This document shows, in pieces, positions 1 through 11,600 of a DNA stretch of 64,000 bases. Source of the stretch: Epiperipatus broadwayi (Eukaryota; Onychophora; Udeonychophora; Euonychophora; Peripatidae). Made by a program: the position numbers and the translations under genes. The notes below the pieces were generated by a model. It saw only the letters and a program-made list of their open reading frames with translations. It was not told the DNA's origin and made no database searches. The stretch covers positions 2,290,815-2,354,814 of the forward strand of contig JAQFVV010012573.1 in the NCBI GenBank assembly GCA_028023455.1. The letters run 5' to 3'. Position 1 is the stretch's first letter; every line of letters starts with the position of its first letter.

Positions 1-165
1 TACAAACTCTCTCAATTGAAATAATTTGTTAAGATCATCCCAGTAATCAACAATAACTATCAAATCATTATCACATTTGACACAATAAACTCTACTTCCA
101 ATGCTAACTCCATCATTACTGCCATTTAACAACTCATCAATATGTGTGCTAAAACAAAACAAAGA
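1..165 (-). pseudogene. LINE reverse transcriptase fragment
   Basis: Read on the minus strand, this stretch is open for about 55 codons and runs off the window edge. It reads like the part of a non-LTR reverse transcriptase around the catalytic YADD motif: STHIDELLNG, then GVSIGSRVYCV, then NDLIVIVDYWDDLNKL. In LINE proteins the same region reads roughly 'Y-hydrophobic-D-D-L...G-hydrophobic-x-I-G...YADD-hydrophobic-V...DL..L'. The YADD aspartates are replaced here (KCDN), so it would be catalytically dead. The frame meets a stop near position 190. It is probably the edge of a decayed element continuing outside the window. The assignment rests on pattern recognition over a short stretch. Confidence 0.45.
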
Positions 166-595
166 TGAAAAATAAATAAATCTTTTTTTTAATCACTCTT
201 GCAATAATATATTTTTTATTATTTACTTGATCAATCTTAGTGACCAGCAGTCTTCTTGAGAATTAAAATATTAAAGTGTACATGAATATATAAACATAGA
301 TTAATCACTGATATTTACAAACTAATGCTTCATGCATACTCCCAGTTATTTTCAGTTGTTTGAAGTCATTTAGTATGGATTTAATACTTTTGACTGAATT
401 TAGAAAAGAAAATACTGAAGATTATCAAATTACATTGATATTATATGTTATTTTATATTGGCAAAGCAAACAAAAATTTTGTTCAACCATATTTGAAAAT
501 ATGTTTGTGTAAAATAAAACTTTTTTTCAAAAAACATTTGAAATGAAAATAAATAAATTGAATTTTATATATATATAAGTACGATCACTGTTTTC

Positions 596-898
596 CTGAA
601 GGTTTGTGATGATGGTGTTTTAGCTGTATTTATATATTGAATTATTTCCATCATCTAATACAAGAACTGAATGTCTTTAGAAAATTTGACTTTATTTAAA
701 TATTCCAAATACAGTCAATTGTTAGTAATAGTATACAAGTTAGTGTATGCACAGCATTTTGAGAGGTATTATTCTCCCCTCTTCTTCAGATGTTGCTGGC
801 CTGACTAGTGATGGTATCAGTATGGGGATTGAACCTGGACACTTAGATTATTGTCTATTGAATTTTAAGGTAATGCTCTAACCAATTGAGCCATCCTG
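596..898 (-). mobile_element. tRNA-headed SINE-like repeat, copy A1
   Basis: On the minus strand this starts with a tRNA-like head: a box A-like stretch (RC of 875-896, containing TGGCTCAATTGGTTAGAG) and a box B-like GGTTCAATCC (RC of 826-835). An unrelated AT-rich body follows, ending near a motif resembling a polyadenylation signal. The same sequence recurs in opposite orientation at 1,455-1,775 and twice at 47.2-47.7 kb, so it is a dispersed family. Pol III-type A and B boxes at the start of a repeat of about 300 bp are the hallmark of tRNA-derived SINEs. Alternatively, the body could be part of a Penelope terminal repeat, because it flanks a PLE relic. Confidence 0.65.
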
Positions 899-944
899 CC
901 AAATCAAAAGAAAAAACATTATTGGTACTGTGGTGTACCTATAC

Positions 945-1433
945 ATATCAAAAATAGCAGATGTATTAAGGAAAATCTGCAATCAGTATAGCATCAGAAC
1001 AGCTTTTCAGAGTCATACAACACTATGAGGAATTCTGACATCTACAAAGACTTAACTTGAAATGCTGACAAGAAAAAATTGCACCTATGAAATACCATGT
1101 AAATGTGGAAGAAAGTATATTGATGAGACCAGTTGATTCATTGAAAAGTACTTGCAAGAATACAAACTGATATTTAGAAAAAAGAAAACAAATATATCTA
1201 TGATAGCAGGTCTTGAATGTACCAATGAACATATGTTCAATTGGGGAAATACAAAACTATTGGATAGAGAAGAAAAGGTACAAAGAAGAAAATTTAAAGA
1301 AGCTGCTCACATGATAATGGCAAACAATCCCAGAAGTCAACCTAGTGTGACTATACATAATATATGGAAACCACTAATCAACTTTTCTTTTAGAAAAAGC
1401 GTTAAAATCAGGATGAACCTCATAGGTATATAA
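945..1433 (+). pseudogene. Penelope-like GIY-YIG endonuclease relic (type 1)
   Basis: This is a decayed C-terminal part of a Penelope-like element. In one frame it reads KIADVLRKICNQYSIRTAFQ, typical of the region just before the endonuclease, with a stop soon after. Then comes YEIPCKCGRKYIDETS, a GIY-YIG core with the C-K-C spacing seen in PLE endonucleases; the glycine of YIG is replaced by D. Past another stop, the frame from 1,152 to 1,433 continues with NEHMFNWGNTKLLDRE and RRKFKEAAHMIM, matching the usual 'H...hydrophobic-W..-hydrophobic-LDRE...RR.KEA..I' ending. Stops and substitutions mark it as dead. The element lies between two inverted SINE-like copies. It differs clearly from the PLEs at 44-46 kb and 62 kb. 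Confidence 0.8.
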
Positions 1434-1454
1434 AATTTCTACTGCATGTTGCCT

Positions 1455-1775
1455 TTGGCAGGATGGTTCAATTGCTTAGAGCATTACCTTAAAATTCAAT
1501 GCTCAAGAATCTAAAGATCCAGGTTAGATTCCCATGTTAGTATTGTCACTGATCAGACCAGCAACATCTGAAGAAGAGGGGGAAATAATATCTCTCAAAA
1601 TGTTGTGCATATACTAACCTGTTTGCTATTATTAACAGTTTAATGTATTTGGAATATTCAAATAAAGTTAAATTTTTCTAAAGATTTTAATACTCATATT
1701 ATATGATGGAAATAGTCCAATATATAAATACAAATATAAGTATGGTCATGTTTACAGAAATTACAGTGCAATTAT
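1455..1775 (+). mobile_element. tRNA-headed SINE-like repeat, copy A2
   Basis: Plus-strand copy of the family at 596-898, beginning with ggatggttcaattgcttaga (box A-like) and carrying a decayed box B near 1,521-1,532. The body includes catctgaagaagaggggg and a tail with tcaaataaagtt. With copy A1 it makes a large inverted repeat whose roughly 550-base centre is the PLE endonuclease relic. Confidence 0.65.
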
Positions 1776-2124
1776 TTTATTTTCCATATAAATTTTCCTT
1801 AAATTCAGCTACTTATAATTAGATTTGAAATAACTTAAATTTAGTCAAAGCATATTAAGGTACTGTGAGATTAAAAATTGAAAAAAGCAATTATGTACAT
1901 ATAAAATAACAAAAATATAGTAATAGAAATTAAAAAATTACAAAATAAAGGAATCCAAATAACAATACATTTGTAGAAAATATAAGTTTTAAAAGCAAAA
2001 ATGGTATAAATTTTTGTTGATTCGAGGAAAGATTTGCTTAAATATTTGTATAAAATTGAGAAGCATTTATAACAGTTTAACAATAGATAAGAACGATATA
2101 TAACATATAAATATATATGATAAT

Positions 2125-2215
2125 CAACCCTTAAGTTATCAAAAATCTCAACCTGTAGTCAAGGCAATCACCTTTAACAATAAAGTTAGCATCTACATTT
2201 ATAAACCTACTAAAA
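2125..2215 (+). repeat. short dispersed repeat (copy 1 of 2)
   Basis: Shares a block containing gtcaaggcaa, preceded by an 'aatctcaa.ctgt' stretch and followed by a 'ttaa..ataaa.gt' stretch, with 7,345-7,420 in the same orientation. Both copies are diverged. No coding potential or defined ends are visible. Confidence 0.4.
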
Positions 2216-3159
2216 CCTTGAGTAATTGGCTTTATTGTCTTAGTAAATATATATATATGCCTGCGTATGCGCACGAATTTGTGTTATATATATACACACA
2301 CACAAAGATGATAACAATTATATACAATATACATATTTATATACAGTGATTAGTTCTGCTGACGTTTATATTAAAATAATGTTTATATTATGACTTATTT
2401 TTAATTTCTGTTGGTTTATGATTACTTCTACTGAACAATCATTTGATGAAGATTTTTATTATCGGTTGTTTTTTATGCAACATTCTTTCTTATCTTTAAG
2501 GTGTAGCAATCGTTTTACTTCATCTATAATTATAATAATAAAGATCTTCATTCCAATTATATATTTTAAATAATAATCATTTTTTTCTAAATTACATATT
2601 TTTTAACATTTAATTTACATAATATTGCTTGTTACAATTTCTATTCCATTAATTTAAATTTATTATTTTTTATTTAAACGATTTTTAAACTAAATATAGA
2701 AGTATATAAGCGTTTAGACACACACATGTGTGAATACTTGTGCGTGTGAGATGAAGTGATTAAATCAAAATTTAGCATAAGAGCAATTTTAAAATGTGTG
2801 TTTACTTAAACTTAAATTATGTATATAATAAAAGCTCAAAAAATTATTACAAAGGCTTTGAATTATGTCTTATGATAATAATCAGCAACTGGTTCAATAG
2901 CTGAGTAATTTACTGCAGAGTAAATATTCCACGTTAATTGTAACCCAAAGAAATTACAAAGAGAGAAAATATATCTAGTGTGGCAATTTTCCAATTTTTA
3001 TTAATACATTTAAAGATAGAAAGTTATTGAGTCATAATTAAAATAAAGGGCAATTTTTAAAATTACAGTAGATTGAATAATATAATTAATCCCAGAATTA
3101 TGGTCAAAATTCTATGATTTAAAAACCAATAGGAATTTTACCACATTATTTAATTTTTA

Positions 3160-3345
3160 CATTTTTATTTACCATTGTCAAACTTCCTCCACTCACAACT
3201 TTGACGCCATCCATTTCAGATAAATACATTATTTAATTCAAAAACAATTTTTTGAATCATCAAATGTAATCAATCATTTTTGCACCACAGTGAGAGATTA
3301 AGCTTTAATGAAGAAACTTTTAGTTTCCAATCTATCACTTTACTA
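3160..3345 (+). repeat. dispersed repeat family B (copy 1)
   Basis: Shares the block 'tttttattta...gtcaaact....ccactca...ttgac.ccatcca..tcagataa' with 30,045-30,260 and, more weakly, with 35,720-35,895. The spaced matches mark a dispersed non-coding repeat, probably a fragment of a longer foldback or MITE-like element. Confidence 0.5.
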
Positions 3346-4617
3346 TTGAGAATTACTTAACATATATAATAAAAAGAATTATATATATATAATGAAGGAA
3401 TGTGTAAAACATTGTGAACAGGATACACTGAAAAGTGCTAGTTCAGCGTAAAATATTTTGGGAATTGTTTAACTTTTTTATACATCTTTATTTATATGGC
3501 TCAAAAAAGTGTAGTAAAATGGTGGTTTTAAAAGTATGTACATATATTAGAATAGTTGTTTATCTAATGTACTTTCTCTGCTTTTGTATTATTAATAATA
3601 TGTATTTAGATTTATATTTTTCTTTTAACACTTGGACACACTTATATCTATATTACCTTGAGGGTATTTTTATAATACATATTTACAAATTTTTTTAAAA
3701 TTATTTATGCATATATAAGATACATTAATATTTTGATACACATCCATAAACATTGTCATGACTAGATTCTCAATATTTGTATACATAAATAAAATCCTAT
3801 GAAATTAAATAAAATGAAACAATGAGAGAATGCTAAACAAGCATGGATTTGTTTATTAGTATTTTAGTGCATATTATAAATGATTACAACAATAATTATT
3901 AAGGAATAAAACAAAGATTCACATACCTGCATGACCATTCTAAATGGAAAGAGGGGATGGTAGAAAACATTAAATATTAATGCAGTTTAATAAATAACAA
4001 TACCTAATCTTCTGAAACTCAAATCTGTTTCTTATATATCATATGCTAGGTTTTCAGCTTATTTATTGGACATTTTGGATAAAATCTTTTAACTTTTCTG
4101 AAATACACAATACTTTTTGAAAAATGTCAACACCTTCCCTTGATAATAGTAATTTTATACTGCATTCTATTTTTAACCATATGTTTCTAATAAAACAGTC
4201 AATAAAAATCTTTGTTAAATAAATAGAATTTGCATAGCCTACAAAAACCATGTTCAAATTTATCATAATATATTTCTATTAAGAAATTTCTTGAGTTCAT
4301 TTATTTTAATTTTCAATCCCATAAAATATGCTTTTAATAATACAAGAGAGACTTATGATCTTGACATCTATTTTTAAAATCTTATACAATATTCTTAAAC
4401 CTTTTTTTTTTTTCAATTTTATTAAGTGAGGTATTCAGATCCACTTTCATAAAATAAAGTGAGTAATATAATTACTCTATATACATATAATTAAGCTGCA
4501 ACAATTATATTAATGTGATGAAATACTTTCTTAACTTATTAACTGCAGCATTGCACATTAAATTCTTACTTGCACTTCAATAACTAAATCTGCCAACATA
4601 CCCAAAAAGTTTTAAGC

Positions 4618-5060
4618 CAATAAATGAAGACCACAAGCCAGAAACTAGTCTGGGGATATTGGATGAGTAGGCACTAGATGGGTATTTTATGCACAAGCCT
4701 TCTGGCATCCAGTGATTACTATAGCTTGCAGTGAGTGACAATACATATAGTGAGTTTTGCCTGTTTTATCCAAAAAGTTCAATAAGTTAATGATATAGAT
4801 AGTTAAAAAATTATAAAATAGAACTTAAAAAGAAAAGATCTTTCCTAACAGACTTTCATCGAGAATTATGAATAATAAATTAGCACTCATTTTGGGGATG
4901 AGGATATAATTGTTTTTTATCATTATTTCTCTTTCATTGATTACTCTGGCTTGCACTATGTGGTACTACTGTATGGAGAGTTTTGCCTTTATGTAAATAG
5001 TTTGTGTAAGCATAAATAATGGTAATCATGTAGTGTTTAGTGGTTTAAAACTATTTTGTC
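4618..5060 (+). mobile_element. hammerhead-bearing repeat, family 1 (copy 1)
   Basis: Plus-strand copy of the family at 34-35 kb and 53.7 kb. It keeps the 3' half of the hammerhead: loop CACAA, then GCCA, GAAA, CTAGTC and TGGGGA at 4,632-4,656. The 5' core CTGATGA is degraded to AAATGA. The following family sequence (cttctggcatcca, ttactgta-like and gagttttgcct) is present and partly repeated: a second piece at 4,935-5,060 repeats the later half, so the copy descends from more than one unit. There is no open reading frame. Family membership is clear; the ribozyme here looks inactive. Confidence 0.7.
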
Positions 5061-7170
5061 TTTGATAAGAATAGAGAAATACTCATTTTGCTCAATAATA
5101 TATGAATTTTGGATTAACTATGAGTTATCTACATGAATAAAACCTACATCTGATTAAGTGATTTCAAATCCAGATCATAGGCATGGCAGTCATATTTTCT
5201 ACCTATGCACTACAAGGTTCTAAACTTGATTTATTTAACCAAACAAAAATTTAAGGATTTCATAAGGTGTTAGTTTTTTTTAATGAATCTTACTGTCATA
5301 ATTGATATGCTAGATTTGACCAAGTGGAAAAAAGAAAATGATATGTTCCATTTTCTTTGTTTTTGTGTGTCAATTCTGGTTTATTAATATTCCTGCCTTT
5401 CTTTTTATTTATAAAAAAAATTGTAATTTATTCTTCTGTGATCTATAGTTATTGATACATCAATTGTTTATTTTTTAATATCGGCAGTCGATTTTTGTTT
5501 TAAAAAAAATCATGTTATTCAGGATCTTTACTGACAAAAATTTTTTTCAAGTTTTTAAAAACATTTTATCATTTGTTTTTGCTTATTTTTTCTTACTAGC
5601 ACATATTATTTCATTAAAAGAATTATTCCTTAATAAAGTTTAATGTAAAACAGTCTTATTGATGTTAATACCACATTAAAACAAACAGCTAGTTAACTCT
5701 TCCAGAACAATTGTATCAAAGTTTTCCATATCATTTCTCAACTTATTACAAAATCTACTGATAATATTCCATTCTATTGTGCAAAGAACTTTTTTTAATA
5801 TCAAATATAAACCTATTAGATTTTGAAGTATAAAATAGTCATGATGGTCTATTTAGATATGAAGCATCTAAACATTACAATGATGAGCCAAAACAAGAGT
5901 TAAAATCAGCTTCAAATTATCACTTTGTACAATAATTAAATATTAATTAGTAGTAAGTTTATTGTAAATGAAATATGCATATTAGTAAACTGGTAAATAA
6001 TATAAATTAATTACTCCTAACAAAGTTAAAACTAAACCAGTCAGTTAATGCCAAATCTTATCAACCATGACATCATCCTAAAATAAGCCCTTAGGACAAT
6101 TGTTTTATGGAGTAACATAATTTTTGCTAGCTGTATGTTTTAATATAATATGCAGAGATCTTTTTAAAAATATTAAACTTAAGACAAATGAGATTTTAAT
6201 CCCTAAGAAACCTTCATAAACATTTGGCCTTTAAATGCTATGGTGAATCAGCTTAATTTATCATAATGTTTACATGTTTAATACTTAAGAAGATCATGTG
6301 ATTATTATATGATTTAAAATTTAAATCGATCGTAAGTTTGATATTTATAAAGTTTTCATGTCAATGGACTCTATATTGGGTGAAGAATAAAGTTTGGAAG
6401 TCATGAAACAATTGTTCTGAAATAGTTGACTGCTTGTTTAGTGTATTGTGATATCAAAGATAGTAAAAAAAAATTATTAGAGAATTGATTAATTAGTATA
6501 CTTTAAACTTTGTTAAAGTATAAATAATTTATGTTATTACCAATTTAGTGACTAGTTTATGTACATTTTGCAATATTGTTATATTTTATGTCATATAGAT
6601 TATCAAAAAAATATTTTGTCTTTGCTTTTCTAATATAAAAAAATGTTTACCCTCCTTCCTTTTTAGATTATAAAATTAATCATTAAAGTAAATTCAACTC
6701 TGTATTATTAATACATTATTCCAAGTATTCAGTTTTCTTATACATAAATTTAATTCTAGATCATAGGACAAAATTTAAAAGCAATTATTTAATATATGTT
6801 CAAAAAGTTTAAACACATTAAAAACTTTTTTTTTAAATAATATAAAAAAAATTTCTTGCCTTCGACAGATTATCATTTTTAAAAAGATGTTTTTTTAGTA
6901 CTCAAAGTAATTTACTTAAAATAACAAAAATATTTTAGATTTAAGTATCGCAAATCTAAAGTATTGTTTTGTATTCTTTTTGTTGTTGTTTGTTTGTTTT
7001 AGATCTCTTGTTAATTTTTTATTCATTTTTGTTTCAACTATTATTTGAAGTGATGAAATTATGACTTAAAGATTTAAACAATTCCAATTTAAATCAGTAA
7101 TATTTTTTTGTTTGTTCTTATTACTTTATTTAAACAAAATTTTCTCGTACATCCTACATAGCTGTGTTTA
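5061..7170. other. AT-rich stretch, nothing recognised
   Basis: Long A/T runs and short homopolymers. I see no protein similarity, RNA gene or clear repeat in this interval. Confidence 0.5.
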
Positions 7171-7174
7171 ATAT

Positions 7175-7310
<136 letters not shown>

Positions 7311-7344
7311 ACCATTAGAAACCAGTCAATACTTAGACAGTACC

Positions 7345-7420
7345 AATATAGATAACAATCAATAATCTCAAACTGTTGTCAAGGCAACCTCTTTTTAATG
7401 ATAAAAGTGGAATATATACA
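7345..7420 (+). repeat. short dispersed repeat (copy 2 of 2)
   Basis: Diverged second copy of the block at 2,125-2,215, sharing gtcaaggcaa and its flanks. No ends or coding capacity visible. Confidence 0.4.
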
Positions 7421-8094
7421 TATGTTTTGATATGTTAAATTCTCACCTATATCTGTATCAATCTTTTAAAATAAATCCATGACTCTTAATTTTAAAAAAA
7501 AATACTGAATTTTTTTTTCGTTTATACAAGAATAATAATTAATTGCAACTGGACTGATATAATTATTTAAAAGAGAGTAGTAGAATCAAATAGTGTCCAT
7601 TAGCTAAATAATAATTTCAAAAATAATATTAAATGATTGCGTATAATACGGTAAAAATAGGATTAAAAGAATTCTATACAATATTAAATTTGCTATTTAC
7701 CACTAAATATATATTGTGTAATTTAATGATTTATATTATAGTAAATTCATTCCAATTTCTAAAATAAATTAAACATTTCATAATATCTAAAACTCTATGT
7801 ATAATATATTTTTATAATACAATCTCATGATAAAAGCTTACGTTTATAAAAAAACTAAAAAACAAATCTTATGCTATTTCATATTTTGTCATCTTGGGAA
7901 AAAAACTTTAATGCAAGCAATACACTTGAGATAATTTCTAATATGACATAATTAGAAATGAATAAATACCTAAGTGATTTTTAAATGTAATTATAAATGA
8001 AAATAAAATATTTATATAACATACACAAAACTAAAATCTAAAAATATGTTTCATAGATTGACATTTGAAACAAAAAATTAAGTGAAAATAATAA
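7421..8094. other. AT-rich stretch, nothing recognised
   Basis: No gene, RNA or repeat could be supported here. Confidence 0.5.
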
Positions 8095-8264
8095 CTTAAT
8101 TAATAATTTTTATTAATCATTCATTAGATTAGCGATTATTCATTTAAGGAATAATATTTACTACACTACTCTTACACAAGATAGGGGCTGGTTTCTATCC
8201 ACTTTTTACATCTTATGGAGTGTAATCATAAACATATGACCAAAGATATGTGAAAAAGGTATAT

Positions 8265-8314
8265 GATCCCTGAGATGCATGATTTATGCTGAACCAACAC
8301 TCATTAGTTGATCC
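8265..8314 (-). ncRNA. hammerhead-like core, family 2 (decayed)
   Basis: On the minus strand: a CTAATGA core (one change from CTGATGA), stem II GTGTTG/CAGCAT across a GTT loop, then AAA in place of GAAA, then an ATGCAT palindrome ending in C where cleavage would fall. Outer GATC/GATC can still pair. The missing G12 predicts loss of activity. Confidence 0.5.
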
Positions 8315-8363
8315 AGATTACAATCTCTTACACATATTGTTTTTTTAAAAAATTGTGGTCTGG

Positions 8364-8413
8364 GTGTCAACTGATGAGTGCTGGTTCAGTATAAATTGTG
8401 TGTCTTGGGGATC
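8364..8413 (+). ncRNA. hammerhead-like core, family 2 (decayed)
   Basis: Perfect CTGATGA at 8,371-8,377. It is followed by GTGCTG, loop GTT and CAGTAT (stem II), then TAAA where GAAA is expected, and TGTC just before TTGGGG. Stem I is CAA before the core with TTG after the cleavage point. The G12 change predicts weak or no activity. The family consensus built from this and the 42-43 kb copies restores a full core. Confidence 0.5.
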
Positions 8414-8600
8414 GTATATCTCTTTCACATGTCTTTGGTCATATGTTTATGATTACAATTCTCCACAAGATGTTAGAAGTGAATAGAAACCAGTTCTTAT
8501 CTTGTATGAGAGTGTTGTAGTAAAAATTACACAACAGAAACATTATTCATTAAATAACAATATAAACACTATAGTATATTTTTTGGAAATAAATAAACTA

Positions 8601-11600
8601 TTTATAAAAGATTGACAAATGTAAATTAAAATGTAACAATACGTTATTTATTTACAAATGATTAAATAATATTTATATATAATAATGATAAATTTTAAAA
8701 TAATTAAAACTAAGTAAATATAAATATGTCAGAACACTAAACAATCAAAATAATTTTAAAATAATTATAATTTACAATCATTATGATTTATTTATTAATA
8801 AATAAATAATTTACCTTTTTCATAAATCATAATTGCAGATATATTTTAATTAAATAATAAAAAAAATTTCTCTTAAGAAGATTGAATTATTTACTTATTT
8901 AATATGTGATTCCTTTTTATTTCTATGAAGAAGTGAATTGCTCAACATTTTAAATAAAAAAGTGAAGCATTTGAGGGAAAACCTCCCAGAAATGATGATA
9001 TTATAATTCATATTTTAACAGAATTAAGTGAAGAAATAAAAAAAATGCACATTAGCAAGCTTTATTGTTGTATTTTTTAATGGATTTAAAATAAATATTT
9101 CACAAAGGCTAATCATTTTTGCAATATATGACAGCTGAAATATTGAAAAAATTTGCTTCTTTCTAGTATTTTTGAATTGTCAGTCAGTATGTTAAAACTT
9201 AAAAGTTACAAAATAAACAGTTGAATAACTAAAATGTGTTTTAATTTCCAAAGATTTTTGCATATTTATTATTATAAATATGCAAATTTATATCTATTTT
9301 AAACTGATATATATGATAGATTTCCTATATATTTCATAGTTGTAGAATAACTTATTCAAATTATCTAAAAGTTTTTGAATTAACCTTTCTGCACATTGTT
9401 ATATTTAATTGTTTTCCCTAGTGAGACTTTTTGTAATCTTTCAATTTTTGATTTCATTATTCACTATCTGAATTCAATAAATTAAACTTGATTTGATAAT
9501 AATATATGTTTGCAAATGAAAAAAATCTAAAAATTCATCTTGGCTAAACAGAATAACTCATAAAATGAATGATGAATCTTTAAATTGAAATTTGTTTTTA
9601 AAATGTGAATGAAAACTATTAATGTTTGATAAATCTATCAAATTCTGCTGTAAAATATTAAAATTGTTTATTAATTTTTAGAATATCTTAAATTATCCTA
9701 ATATGGTATCTGCAATAATTTGTATAAGGTGGACAATCAGCACACCATGATTTTTTTTTTTGTTAATGTTATGCTAGAAGTTATCTTATTTTTAAAATAA
9801 AGCATATACCATATAAAATAACAGTGTATAAATGTTTGCTTTTGATTTTTAATAATTATTACATAATTATTCTGTAGAAATAATAATTTACCATAATAAA
9901 CATTGCAAAAAAAATGTTTTTAGTTGATCCAAAAACTTTCTCACTGAAATAATTTATCATAACATGGACACAAGAAATATTTAAACAAAAAGAAGATACT
10001 GTTTAAAACTCTTTTAGTTAGTAGCTATTTTATTTTACTGGTTTCTGTTCATTTTATTAAATTAAAACATCAATAATTTAAAAATATGAAAATTTAAAAA
10101 TTAAAAAAAAAATAGTGAAATATCTTAGTCAATGACTTTACAAACCAATTTTTTTACAAATACAATTATTTTTTTTTTACATTTTTCTGAGTGAATTCTT
10201 CCATACTGGTGAACAGCAAAATTAATTATCAAGTGAGGAAAGTGAAATAACAACTCACTGTAGATAATTGAATGAAACTAGTTAGGTCAACATGCCATTT
10301 ATATATTCAAATATCATATGACTTCCTAAGAAATTAGTCACTTGATTATTTTATACATTGAATTATAATTCCAATTTAAAACTTAAATGTGCACTGTTAA
10401 ATTTAACTTTTATTAAATCTAAGCATAATAACATAACTTCATTAATTTTTTGTTACTTTAATAACTGACAGATAACATTATTTAATTGTAAGCATATTCT
10501 TTTAGTTGAGATTTTTGATAATCTGATAGATTTCTATTGTATTAACATGATCCAAAATTTGTTTTCTCAGTCTTCTTTTTCTTAGTATCCCATTCTTTAT
10601 AATATTCTGTCAAGATAACAATAAAAAATTATTAGTAACTTATATCCAAAAATAAATTTATCACATTGGATCATCTTATTTTTTTAAATAATTATAATAG
10701 ACAACTTTTTTACATTGTTACTGATTATTAATTTATTTCTTTTTATTAATTTTTTTATTTTTATTTTTGCACTTTCATTTAACTATTTATATTACTTTTT
10801 ATTCATAGAATCTGAAGTTTTAATTTGAAATGTATTAATTATAAACCACTCTTCTGCCAGAAAATAGTTGTCCACTGTAGTATATAATCAAAGCTTTTGA
10901 ACTAGCTTTCAGATACAATGAAACCACAAGCACAGTGTACCAATATACATAGCTTTGATTATATTGGTATTCAAAAAAAAAAGCAAACAAGTAAACAAAA
11001 ATATCAAAAAAATAAAAATAAACACTAAGATTTATAAAATTAATTGTTTTATTATATTCAAGCAGCCATTATTCCATATCTAAATTCTGTACATGGTCAC
11101 ATTAAAAAAATGAAAATTTATAAATAAATTTTATGATACATCAACAGACATTTTTCCATCTCAGAATACTATACACAATCATGTTATTAATGTTTCAACA
11201 GTAGAGAATGCAATCTTATGTTGTTTGCTTTAACTTATTTATCTTGCTGCTATTTTTAGTGTTATTTTGTTAATTTTCCATTCATTTTATATAAAAACAT
11301 TACACTGCATCTGCTACCATTTTTAGGTGTTTTAGAACTAATAAATCAACACTATTTCAATTTAATTCTATTATAAAGATGTCAACATCTACTTATGAAT
11401 TGCCCTGATTAGTAGTTTCTTGTCTTCTCTGATGGAGAACTTTTTTGAGTGACTTTGATAATACTATTTCTTTGTTTCAGTTTTGAAAATGAAATTCTTT
11501 GTTTGCATATTTATCATTGTTTTCACAAGATACTTATGTAATATTTATTATTTTAGAAAAATACTTCATATTTTATTAGAAAATATTTATTTTTAGAAGA

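Larger units (their letters stand above)
1776..4617. other. AT-rich intergenic stretch, no gene seen
   Basis: No reading frame here has recognisable protein similarity; the few 60-90 codon frames are low-complexity AT-rich sequence. It contains a short TA/CA microsatellite near 2,250-2,305, one copy of a short repeat shared with 7.35 kb (2,125-2,215) and one copy of a repeat shared with 30 and 35.7 kb (3,160-3,345). Confidence 0.6.
8095..8600. mobile_element. hammerhead-bearing foldback repeat, family 2 (copy 1)
   Basis: Two inverted arms of about 165 bases (roughly 8,163-8,330 and 8,365-8,527) face each other across a short AT-rich centre. Both arms carry the blocks acaagataggggctggtttc (or its diverged complement) and catatgaccaaagatatgtg. 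The same element occurs at 42.76-43.56 kb with the same inverted layout. Each arm carries one hammerhead-like core near its inner end. The outer flank shares 'taataaaaattattaat' with the other copy. No coding capacity. It could be called a foldback or MITE-like element, but the hammerhead cores suggest a retrozyme-like origin. Confidence 0.7.

Noticed and set aside
4063-4266. 67-codon minus-strand frame (MINLNMVFVGYAN...)
   Set aside because: The VFVGY start briefly recalls LTR-retrotransposon proteins, but nothing after it supports that.
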